A DNA stretch of 32,733 bases from NCBI GenBank assembly GCA_934565795.1, contig CAKTIM010000023.1, forward strand, positions 1 to 32,733, in the 5' to 3' direction. This document shows, piece after piece, positions 17,601-23,306 of this stretch (the first letter of the stretch is position 1; each line of letters opens with the position of its first letter). Both the position numbers and the translations under genes were made by a program. Below the pieces are notes generated by a model. That model was not told where the DNA came from, did no database searches, and saw nothing but the letters and a program-made list of their open reading frames with translations. The DNA is from an uncultured Oscillospiraceae bacterium (GTDB lineage Bacteria; Bacillota; Clostridia; Oscillospirales; Oscillospiraceae).

Positions 17601-20171
17601 CGTTGTGTTGCTGCCCATGCTGCCTACCAGACCGCCTGCGCTGCCGCCGCTGGCGGTGACGGTGGGGGTGAAGGTGCTGCTAAGGGCGACGTTCAGCACT
17701 GCGTTGTCGCCCATGGAGCCAACCAGGCTGCCGGTGTCGGCGCTGCCGCCGCTGACGGTGATGGCATCAGGCAGGCCGGAGGCGGTGAGCTTGGTATCCG
17801 CCTCCATTTTGGCGCAGAGAAAGCCGCTGCCCTGTACGCTCAGGCCGGTTTCGTCCGTCACCTGAAGTGTCACATCCGCCCCAGACTTCATGGTGCCGAT
17901 CAGGGAGGAGAGACAGTGGGTTTTTCCCACTTCCACAGGGGCTTCCATAAGCTTAACGGCCCAGGAGGCACTTCCGCCGCTGGTGACCGTCTGGGCCAGC
18001 AGACCGTCTGTTGCTGCCGTCACCGCGCATTTCAGGTTAATGGATGCAATTTGGGCACTGCTGGAGAGCGCATTGAACAAAGGCCGGTCGATTACAAAGG
18101 AGACGGCCTCTGAACCTGAAATATAGGAAAGCGTTCCGCTGAAGGGGGCAGCTTCGCTGCCCAGTCCCGAGAACGCGGTGCCGGACAGATTGTGATCGGA
18201 GCCGCCGTCGCCGCTTCTGATTAGCAGTGTTTTATTCTGATACTGGCTTGCATTTACCGCAGACAGGTAAATCAGATCATCTGCAGAATTAATGCTCAGG
18301 GTGTCGCTGTTGAGGTCAGCATTGGTGATTGCATATAGGGCGATGCCGTCGTCAACTACATCCGCATAGGGGACGACCCGCGCATCGGCGAGGTTGTCCG
18401 TGGCTGGGGCAGGGGGGCTGCTCTCGGCTGCGGGTGGCTCGGTTTGCGCGGGTGGGGTGGCGTCTGTGGGTTCCTCCGTGTCCGGCTGGGTGGGGACGTC
18501 CGGCTGGGGGGTGGTTGGCTCCTCTGCGGCGGGTTCGTCGGCAGGGGGCTCCTCCGTTAGGCAGCGCAGGAAGTCGCTGCCGTTGATGACCAGTCCTGCC
18601 ACGGCGGAGCCGGGGGTGGCCTGGCCGGTGACCACATACCACCATTCCAGGGGCATTTCTCCGGGAATCAGGGGCAGGGCGCTATAGTAGGCAACGGCCT
18701 TTTCCAGCCGCGCCAGATATTCTTCCTCGGTCAGCGCCGCCTCTTCGGGCGCAGTCTCCGTCGGCTCCGCCTGGGCGTCGGTGTGCAGGGCAGCGTCCGC
18801 CGAAAGGGTGCCGACCAGGGCGGCGGCAAGGTCGCCGGTAAACTGCCGGGTCACGCCCACCGCGTTCAGCGCCGCGTTGCCATACATAGAGGCGCACAGG
18901 TACCCTCTGGCAGACGGCTCCAATTGAGAAATGTCTGTCAGGGTCAGGTGGACATTGGCGTTTCCGTACATCACGCCCAGCAGACTGGGCAGGCAGTAAT
19001 GCTTCCCGTCCTCGGCGGTGGGGGCGTTCAGCTGGACATGCCAGTCGGCCTCCATTCCGCTTTCGCCCAGCACATGCACGGCCAGCAGCCCATCGGAGGC
19101 ATACTCGGCCCGGCTCTCCAGGCGGATGGGGTTATTCTGATTTTCCAGATTCAGGAATTGGGCATCACAGTACAGCCCGGTGAACAGCGCTCGGCTCAGC
19201 ACAAAGTAGATCCCCTCGGACAGCGCGCCGAAGCGAAGAATCCCGGCAAAGGGCGCATCCAGCGCACCCAGGCCCAGAAAGTCCAGCCTCTGCTCGTATT
19301 CGCTGCCCTCGTTCACCACGATGGGGGTAACAAGGTCAAATTCCAGCCCGGCGTCCGCCAATAGAGTAATGGTTCTGTGCTCATAGGCCCGGGGGCTAAC
19401 ATAGGACAGCAGGATCAGCTCGCCTGCGGTGCGGACGGTGATCTCGCCGGGGAACACCACATAGTCAGACCAATCCCCCAGCAGCTGCGCATAGGGGACG
19501 ACCTCGGCCTCGGAAAGGGCTTCCGGGTCGGCCTGGGGTTCGTCAGCCGGGGCGGAGGCCCGCTCCAGCACACTCAGGTCAGGCTCCCGCATGGTGACCC
19601 TGCCGGTCATCACATACCACCATTCCAGCGGCATATCCCGGCCGCTGGTGACGGGCATGGACTTATAATACTGGATCGCCTGCTCGAAGCCCTCCTGCTG
19701 GGCGGCAAGCAGCGCTGCCTCGTCCAGCTCCGGCTCGGTTTCCTCGGTGGGGTCGGTAGGCTCCTCCGTCTCCTCGGTGGGATCGGTGGGGGCCTCGGTT
19801 TCCTCCGTCGGCTCGGTGGGCGCTTCGGTCTCCTCCGTCGGCTCCGTCGCTTCCGTGGGCGCCTGGGTGGGCGTCTCGGTGGGCACCGTCGGCTCCGTTG
19901 CCTCGGTGGGGGCCTGGGTCGGCGCTTCCGTGGGGGCTGCGGTAGGAGCCTCGGTGGGCGCTTCCGTAGCGGGGGCCGGTGTTTCGGCAGGCTGGGTCGG
20001 CTCTTCGGCAGCCGGGGCCGCAGGCTCAGAGACGGGGGCCTGGGTTGGCTCCACTGCCTCCTGCACCGTCGGCTCCTGGGGCGCTTCTGCCCCGATGGGG
20101 AGCACAGCCGTATTCAGAAAAAGCGAAGCTGCCAGCAGCATTGCAATCAATCTGGTTCGCTTGCTTGTCAT
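8676..20171 (-). CDS. Giant secreted repeat protein (3831 aa), putative adhesin or matrix protein
   Basis: An uninterrupted 11.5-kb gene. A signal peptide (1-30, cut near IGAEA) leads into a Pro/Thr/Glu stalk (31-148). Two homologous modules follow, each marked by MPLEWWYV (180 and 506), a VVPYA strand and paired Cys (KHYCLPSLLG / GYLCASM; KTHCLSSLIG / GFLCAKM). A second Pro-rich linker (538-592) lies inside the second module. Six to eight tandem units of about 32 residues with GGLVGSM cores (about 810-1000) open a long stretch rich in GLUG-like GG-LVG motifs, expected to fold as right-handed beta-helix (to about 2900). The last 900 residues look like beta-sandwich domains and end YIVYTNAKIITSLILPSQS. 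There is no LPXTG, SLH or transmembrane anchor. It is the last gene of the island, 46 nt after a TasA-like subunit. Role inferred; no family recognised for the whole protein. Confidence 0.85.
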   Translation of the reverse strand: MTSKRTRLIAMLLAASLFLNTAVLPIGAEAPQEPTVQEAVEPTQAPVSEPAAPAAEEPTQPAETPAPATEAPTEAPTAAPTEAPTQAPTEATEPTVPTETPTQAPTEATEPTEETEAPTEPTEETEAPTDPTEETEEPTDPTEETEPELDEAALLAAQQEGFEQAIQYYKSMPVTSGRDMPLEWWYVMTGRVTMREPDLSVLERASAPADEPQADPEALSEAEVVPYAQLLGDWSDYVVFPGEITVRTAGELILLSYVSPRAYEHRTITLLADAGLEFDLVTPIVVNEGSEYEQRLDFLGLGALDAPFAGILRFGALSEGIYFVLSRALFTGLYCDAQFLNLENQNNPIRLESRAEYASDGLLAVHVLGESGMEADWHVQLNAPTAEDGKHYCLPSLLGVMYGNANVHLTLTDISQLEPSARGYLCASMYGNAALNAVGVTRQFTGDLAAALVGTLSADAALHTDAQAEPTETAPEEAALTEEEYLARLEKAVAYYSALPLIPGEMPLEWWYVVTGQATPGSAVAGLVINGSDFLRCLTEEPPADEPAAEEPTTPQPDVPTQPDTEEPTDATPPAQTEPPAAESSPPAPATDNLADARVVPYADVVDDGIALYAITNADLNSDTLSINSADDLIYLSAVNASQYQNKTLLIRSGDGGSDHNLSGTAFSGLGSEAAPFSGTLSYISGSEAVSFVIDRPLFNALSSSAQIASINLKCAVTAATDGLLAQTVTSGGSASWAVKLMEAPVEVGKTHCLSSLIGTMKSGADVTLQVTDETGLSVQGSGFLCAKMEADTKLTASGLPDAITVSGGSADTGSLVGSMGDNAVLNVALSSTFTPTVTASGGSAGGLVGSMGSNTTLDVASAITVNVKNTGGNAGGLVGSMASGANLSVQNNVTAQVSESVNDAGGIVGSMAGNASLTVSAEVAATVSNKSGNAGGLAGSMGSTASLVLLSAITVDVANKSGSAGGLAGSMADSASLHADKAISVIQVTGTTYAGGIVGTCTNPTFAFGDTASIQANSNASAISCAGAAGGIAGQMVWSSGDVAMTVLPIRDLAITNGDSGGLYGALQNSGKEITISYPGKALVSNVTLTSRGYYSANGGCCGGLIGWYQATAANSTLIVNTNVQIKSISDAPFAGGFVGAPQSNSHILKLSGKVTMESAARIQLLGGLVGAVRQNTAYVEISNAAVQIDSYDTINLYGGLIAELEDNGSLLYVGENVDLSGTTITGVGSVGGLVGRMLSGVLYIAKNPIMPSKATNVPGVDVRGWVLGERGNTLVCTEEDWTPNAGAAYQMNDTNKWGQVLSLKKFPGLVTLDTTAHTVTINELVSATGGVYSIGNILEFASVALRMQLNPKGKLIIPNDVGANVSLKLTADIDLTDTGLTGLTRDHNSSNTFNITLDGNEKKITLPSLTVFASSGAHNRQGLIAQPATLTVKNLTVGGTGNIDSLSDGVHSGIACEVEGPAALTGVTSEIVWNFSGTSGGGTKLSGMISEITRDGKAVTFDSCTWTGSITDSSSGSSHNAGFLAYINKAGTNISVKSCQIAGSITHEPFAGEAPVGGLIARIQGSNTTLSIESLSVSGSSITVLTQWGWGQCGGLLGYEWKDTAATFTGVTIENSSLKTDRSFGGLIYKGSGYWKLTEKNGIKFTSGNTFEGKSDDGTPSALLVCNGTENPALYLEVLYQSYDDSGATVTLTNGQYFDSLMGKSIAGDGNDAIVSIATAGSTDATPHKIDIGSCNTFKTHISDAFKNPRTRYDYNLDSFDRDTASDGTISTPEEMVLWSAYHRCNQNLEKYFIRGNGQTISGTIDLNGYAFYPTPYEGTSITDATIIFAFEVLESIEQSGSNILLSDSNRQHYGMHTGIFSQAVGTGTMTVTDLTLQGTVGGYNNQYGALIRGDARGNNVNNILTLNIQGVLLDGIRVYPAPSADKITPLLIWSIGSYTTLNMSEVQTVANSYAASGKAASSLIGYAGSDNAEYIQLHFSKMQLQESGETSKDCTIFTRALFLESFKYSDDTCRGVYNFVNSDPYTLGRELSNTEGGSVSGRNNGEQYWFYQQYDDSGYEYKVVDPNGSPAGTFVNYTRYVHEKEDNEKVHELDINLVSPDLLVGCGTYSHPYIISSPKQLQALAQAIQNGGTRSGWKVKVSIPVMDSNCDFSQQNGHTAEALQADGTEAVRDGERVYTSTADNWTSDAGTIDNGKMLRYLRNAYYKITESFTLKDWTGLGTKETDQQFSGVIVGGDGVTITISSHKTYSQFGGLVKFSRGCVVKDLAIQYAENGAPVISCSQVPSNADASFFGGVVGWCWGGDTVIDNVKVTYASQPTATGNNPYLAAMGGYVGMVGGGNNSYGGGVIFRNVASSGFTAQYGNYSNPYIGRVLDGFALTEGEGLGSLTSNYFIPNVAGAGLTVNGSSTTISNGAGLWVLAAIINSSGSNSSGKPRAGDYSLIGTSVAGNTLVDEISGNPSYLVTKYCNRSTPATDSLNLTLDGDCDVSGYGSGFRGIGAIHGNGHQSLRLGSVNGNENTVTQTQDLHQYHEEKDNWYIFTAGLFPDPAAIGSIQNLILSGSVALDYAKHDGSVLQGDWEVFSNGSAGLLIGRCGGTTNLTNIQVRDAKVTANVRYVGGLAGQLSNSSNLTIDGCGYQKLTVYGVENVGGLFGYISGASCKIKNLQGSKGDIQIPANYPNIGTNYSPIRTGLGGLIGFLDASPVVISGVTLNGDATVIQSDGVAGEIGVGAVIGFWRISNWWHGEASAEKIHIEGSLTINGSSKSTVGGFIGFLSNSKSDNWTSYDNGANFTASNIYVGTESGSAVTLNGHQVGGIIGMGMNGQTDDYRYFTFDRIYIGSSNSTVTITGSCAAASLVGVLCKCPVVKASNIYLNNNTVSGGSYTALFVASPDNRTNAVQEINIWNAEAIGCTLSGGSTAAAGRANPGTGFLYGSYNNASNQSKGFTMNGYNILVKDSTISDSTNAAIWGGVNKDREPVHLVVVSAVGCKTPAVDFAAGASDCYAVRADYTGDQTLTALDARPYVPSNPASPLVIAGHAAITGDGAAFASGTIPMGQKIAEAASATDCTSYFNVAKVAEFFIDKDNSGLISNYTAGGDNRATGDRPANFPVLVVSAEEQAVVTKLIYNYISLLTNQPFDKAIWDARVEQIGITTYKWDGNAFTALDTPSLSQNDSRQIWVTKNCYDNEKDQFTLLDVAFTNPTATQSGGSYHLYIPVIVKKVLEFRFWASADVGTTYYAPAYDSYSEPAIGAHAEPFTALIGYEYDRSIEDWQAVIDNGDNLLWNYEKRLVLDYASNQHLPDGTMLTLVDRNNQDKAYFLKTSPGASISFKDFGWKPSYLCDGLGLTATESDAGAYIVTDEASATVRVGSSYYRLATQEDDESANRFEIKVTKQLSEQYYLTILTPAKADSILNFTIQSPDRLTVPEGVAGIPTKRVTNTPSGKDYTRRSDENRIVMGSFFTQTFTVTATNPTREMSSANNNSLTATLETKISFASEEAATLFRQYGQSKQLCQRFDLYLTRCEADKETQTSFAANTQLEVTYLKNGAQTAQASSTLSGDTSARLLSPSIPVSELTGSELTLTAQIKLTYTDAGIIEQFPVGASDDSETGILICGSSYLAYSSEALEQSSAPVTGRDGNNRRYYRADYSAAKLHYVATGASTRARLDQLGINGLAGDSFSISSAAQYDVKALNAAANAAKLHCTVTLLCKNNSGEYVAASAPVAVKIGATVVSTNGVSSSFTSVSGTNVSFDLSDGIDGSIPIQIPVELTVTTGAGLESGGNTYANYRVLLEAKLLDSNGAIITGSAASDYIVYTNAKIITSLILPSQS
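17160..17740 (-). repeat. Tandem ~96-bp repeats encoding GGLVGSM units
   Basis: The same phrase, encoding (G/A)GG(L/I)(V/A)GSM, recurs about every 96 bp: six clear copies and two degraded ones at the low-coordinate end. The units differ enough to be old rather than freshly duplicated. They probably form stacked coils of a beta-helix. Confidence 0.7.
19728..20081 (-). repeat. Low-complexity Pro/Thr/Glu coding repeat
   Basis: Encodes residues 31-148 of the giant protein. Its lower-coordinate part (about 19728-19841) is a 30-bp tandem repeat of nearly four copies of PTEETEAPT(E/D); the rest is irregular APTEAPT. It is likely an extended, wall-spanning and possibly glycosylated stalk, and prone to slippage. 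Confidence 0.75.
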
Positions 20172-20217
20172 GTCGGATCATTCCTTTCTGAGGAAACACT
20201 GTTCAAAGGGGGCGGCT

Positions 20218-21111
20218 TTAACCGGCGGCGAAGGAGCAGGTGACATACTGCCTGACCTGTGCCTCCGTCTCACCATCGGGGATGCCGTCTACCCGGTAGA
20301 ATTGCAGGCGGTAGCTGGTGGGCTGATCGGCCCCGCCAACTGAAAAGCTGACAGGGGAGGTATTGCCCACACCCAGAAGCGCCTGCGACCACTGGCCCAG
20401 GGTAACCTTGGTGCTGTCCCATGTCAGGGTCACAGTCCCTTGGGCGGAGCCGGAAATTTCGTAGTTAAAGGCGTCCAGCTGGGTCGGATTGCTGAGGCTG
20501 TCGGTAAAATTTCCCGTCCATCCGATAGCCTGCCCGGCAGAGGGTACAATTTTCAGCCGCCCTGCCAGCTTCATCCCGCCGGTGGCTGTGCCGTCGGTGG
20601 GCGTTGCTACCAGCTGGAGGTATGCGTCGCTCAGCGCGCTTATGGCGCTGGCGGGAATGCTGACGACGTACAGATGCTGGGTCGCCTGCCCGCCGGGCAG
20701 CGTATCGTTAAAGCTGCAAGAAAGAGCGTTCCCATTTACTGTCACGCCGTTCACGCTGATGCTTGCCCCATTTTGATCTACGAGGGAGGCGGAGAGGGTG
20801 TAGGCAATGTTGGCCTCGTTGACCTGGGAAAGGTCGTCCTGGGGATAGTTGCATACCGTCACGCCAAAGGACACATCCGCGCTGCTGCCCACGCTGACGA
20901 TCCGCTGGGCATAGCCATCGGAAGCCGTTGTGCAGCACGGCGACAGATAGTTGGAGGAGAAACGCAGCTCCGTCTGATTGGCCTGGGTGGAGACCACCCG
21001 CTTGACGGAAGCGTGGGTGGTATAGGCGGCGTAGGTTCCCGCCGCGAGCACCGCAATGCACAGCAGGCTCAGCAGGGGAATCAGCAGGGCACGCTTGGTT
21101 CGCTTCATCAT
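20218..21111 (-). CDS. TasA-like secreted subunit 8
   Basis: A 297-residue exported protein. MKRTKR is followed by a hydrophobic core (about 9-25) and AAGTYAAYTTH, the closest match in the island to the TasA cleavage region GGTWAAF. The rest is beta-rich, with a CC pair at about 59-60 and a DGYAQRIVSVGSS stretch; DGYAQR also occurs in subunit 4. It lacks the EGCDxxC motif of subunits 2-5. ATG 21111 overlaps the stop of the upstream subunit by four bases and has GGAGG at 6 nt. Sitting directly before the giant gene, it may link that protein to the fibre (inference). Confidence 0.75.
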   Translation of the reverse strand: MMKRTKRALLIPLLSLLCIAVLAAGTYAAYTTHASVKRVVSTQANQTELRFSSNYLSPCCTTASDGYAQRIVSVGSSADVSFGVTVCNYPQDDLSQVNEANIAYTLSASLVDQNGASISVNGVTVNGNALSCSFNDTLPGGQATQHLYVVSIPASAISALSDAYLQLVATPTDGTATGGMKLAGRLKIVPSAGQAIGWTGNFTDSLSNPTQLDAFNYEISGSAQGTVTLTWDSTKVTLGQWSQALLGVGNTSPVSFSVGGADQPTSYRLQFYRVDGIPDGETEAQVRQYVTCSFAAG

Positions 21112-21731
21112 GCCGCACCTCCAATGCCCGCCGTCAGGTAGATCATGTCGGTCTCCTTGTCGTTTTTCAGCCCGCCGCTCCAGCTGACCACCAGGACGTA
21201 AAAGTCGTCGCCTGCATCGCTGGTCTGCACCTCGGACTGCCAGTAAAGCGGCTCAGCGTTTTTCTGCACGTTCCCGTAGGTTCCATAGGTGGCTTCATGC
21301 TGCGTACCATTTTGATTCAGATACGCGCCATCCAGCGCGGCGCTGTAATAACAGGTGACGCCGCTCTCCGTAACGGAGGAGCCTGTGCCGGAGGTGGAGG
21401 CGGGGTAAATGGTGTAGGTGAGGGGAATGTTGGTGGTGTGGGCCAGCTGCACCAGGTAACGGGTGCCGGGATTGGACACCACCCGGAATATGACCGATTT
21501 GCTTCCGGCCCCGGATACATCGATTTCTCCCAGGTCGATGGGAATCGCATCGTCCGTGCTTCCGCGGATGGAGAGGGTGGGCACCTGAATCATGGCGGCG
21601 GTTTGCAGGCTTCGGTCATAGCGCAGCCACGCCAGCGTTCCGGCAGCCAGGGTCAGCACGATGGCCCCTGCTAGCGCTGCAATCAGCAGAAGCGAGCGCC
21701 GGTGAAGCTTCCTGTTTTCCTCGTGGGACAT
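21108..21731 (-). CDS. TasA-like secreted subunit 7
   Basis: A 207-residue protein: a basic start, a hydrophobic core (about 13-30), AAGTLAWLRYDRS, then a small beta-sandwich (PTLSIRG, VIFRVVSNPGTRYLVQL). Three in-frame ATGs are available. AAAGGAGG (21739-21746) gives a 7-nt spacing to 21731, so I start there rather than at 21752 or 21734. Camelysin/TasA folds have the same layout: leader, xAWx, beta-sandwich. Function is inferred from context between the second signal peptidase and the giant gene. Confidence 0.7.
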   Translation of the reverse strand: MSHEENRKLHRRSLLLIAALAGAIVLTLAAGTLAWLRYDRSLQTAAMIQVPTLSIRGSTDDAIPIDLGEIDVSGAGSKSVIFRVVSNPGTRYLVQLAHTTNIPLTYTIYPASTSGTGSSVTESGVTCYYSAALDGAYLNQNGTQHEATYGTYGNVQKNAEPLYWQSEVQTSDAGDDFYVLVVSWSGGLKNDKETDMIYLTAGIGGAA

Positions 21732-21748
21732 CATGCCCCCTCCTTTCA

Positions 21749-22636
21749 TCATACGATTTGAGCGGTCAGCCGCAGAAACACCCCTGCGGTATGGGTGCCG
21801 ATATAGTCGTCGGCATTGTTGAACAGCCGGTCAAAGACAGAATATTGATTATTCAGGTCAACGGTGGGAATTTCTGCGCCATCATTGTAGAAAAAGTAAT
21901 TGGAGGATTCTCCCATCCATGCAACCACATCGGTCTGATCCTTTACATGCTCCAGCAGGTACGGCCAAGTCCAGTTAAGGGTGACAAGGATCGGCTGACC
22001 CCCTTCGCACTCCGTAAAGTCCAGCTTAAAGCTGCCCGTCCGGCAGTCTACCCAGGCTTTTTGGCTATTATCTTCCTGATAGAACAGCAGGTGCCCCAGC
22101 AGCAGCTGGTGCAGGGTAGCGTCACTGCTGATTTCATAGAGGCTGCCGTCATCGTTCTGCCCCAGGGGGATCAGCTCCAGGTGGAATTGAAGGTGCAGCT
22201 CCTCGCTGCTCTGGGGGATCACGTAGAATTGCAGCTTTCCATGGGAGCCGGGCTGAATGCCCACAGTGTCCTTGCCGGACTGATTGTTTAAATTGCTTTC
22301 ATCCGTCAGCCGCCACAGAATGGCGCTCTGTCTGCCCGTCTGGGTGCCGGAAAGGTCACCGCTTTTCCAGGTGTCGCCGGTGACGTTCCATTCCTCCGGC
22401 AGTATTTTATCGTAGGCACCCTCGCCGCCTGCGCTGGCCAGCTCAAATTTGCTGCCCGTCAGGCGTACCGCGCCCAGGGAGCCGGTGACATCCTTGGTGC
22501 TGACGAACCAGGCGAAGCAGGCAAATACAATCACGGCCAGCGCCGCCAGAGCCAGCAGCACGCTGCGGGTGATCTGCCTGCGGGCGTTCAATATCGCGGT
22601 TTCGGGGGACTTATCCGATTTGTGTTTCTCCTCCAT
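21749..22636 (-). CDS. TasA-like secreted subunit 6
   Basis: A 295-residue exported protein with a longer cytoplasmic start (24 residues, charged), a hydrophobic core (25-41) and CFAWFVSTKD, matching the AWF signature of the other subunits. The mature part is beta-rich (LQFYVIPQSSEELHLQFHL) and ends AGVFLRLTAQIV. It begins 7 nt after the stop of the second signal peptidase gene, its likely processing enzyme. It has no EGCDxxC motif and its sequence is well diverged from subunits 1-5. Confidence 0.75.
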   Translation of the reverse strand: MEEKHKSDKSPETAILNARRQITRSVLLALAALAVIVFACFAWFVSTKDVTGSLGAVRLTGSKFELASAGGEGAYDKILPEEWNVTGDTWKSGDLSGTQTGRQSAILWRLTDESNLNNQSGKDTVGIQPGSHGKLQFYVIPQSSEELHLQFHLELIPLGQNDDGSLYEISSDATLHQLLLGHLLFYQEDNSQKAWVDCRTGSFKLDFTECEGGQPILVTLNWTWPYLLEHVKDQTDVVAWMGESSNYFFYNDGAEIPTVDLNNQYSVFDRLFNNADDYIGTHTAGVFLRLTAQIV

Positions 22637-22643
22637 GGATTTT

Positions 22644-23264
22644 TCACGTCTCCTTCCCGCTGCTCTCGGCGTGTTTGGCCTTCATCTCCTCCAGGGCCTG
22701 CCGCACCGCGGCTTCCTCCTCCTCCCGGGCCAGCCGGGCAGCCGACCGCAGTGCGCCGACCAGGTTGCACACCAGCATAATCAGCAGCGGCACCAGAATC
22801 AGCAGTCCGAAAATCAGCGGCGTGGAGATCAGCCCCACCAGCTTGCCCAGCAGGGGAGAGACGAAGATCACCTTGCCCACCACCTGCGCCTCGCTCACGC
22901 TCTGCTGATCGGCCAGCACATTGGCGTCACCCTTGGTGGTGAATTGCAGGCCGCTGCGCTGGGGGGTGATTGCCACGATCCTGTGGGTGTTCAGCGCGCC
23001 GTTCAGCGTGGGGTCGGGGGAGAAGAAAGTGATGATATCCCCCACCTGAAGCTCCTTCGGGTCGGTTTTCTGCACCAGCAGCATGGATTGCTCCGGGATT
23101 TCCGGCTCCATGCTCCCCGTCAGCACCCGCAGGATGCTGAACCCCATCACCTGGGGCACCTGCCCCGACGGAGTCAGCACCACCGCCAGCAGCACGAACA
23201 GGGACGCCGCGATGAGCAAAATTGCGAGGGTATTGATGAGATAGGATAACCATTTCAGTTTCAT
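22644..23264 (-). CDS. ER-type (SipW-like) signal peptidase I, copy 2
   Basis: A 206-residue membrane protease. An N-terminal membrane segment (about 7-30) precedes the extracellular catalytic domain with LTGSMEPEI (catalytic Ser51) and LNTHRIVAI (His94), the Ser/His dyad of archaeal/ER-type peptidases rather than the Ser/Lys of typical bacterial ones. FTTKGDANVLAD supplies the conserved aspartates. A second membrane segment (about 147-172) leads to a charged Ala/Glu/Lys/Arg cytoplasmic tail. I start at ATG 23264; the frame also has TTG at 23276. It probably processes subunits 6-8 encoded next to it. Confidence 0.88.
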   Translation of the reverse strand: MKLKWLSYLINTLAILLIAASLFVLLAVVLTPSGQVPQVMGFSILRVLTGSMEPEIPEQSMLLVQKTDPKELQVGDIITFFSPDPTLNGALNTHRIVAITPQRSGLQFTTKGDANVLADQQSVSEAQVVGKVIFVSPLLGKLVGLISTPLIFGLLILVPLLIMLVCNLVGALRSAARLAREEEEAAVRQALEEMKAKHAESSGKET

Positions 23265-23306
23265 ATTGCTTCCCAAAGCCCGTGCACAGGGGGCTTGATT
23301 TACGCG

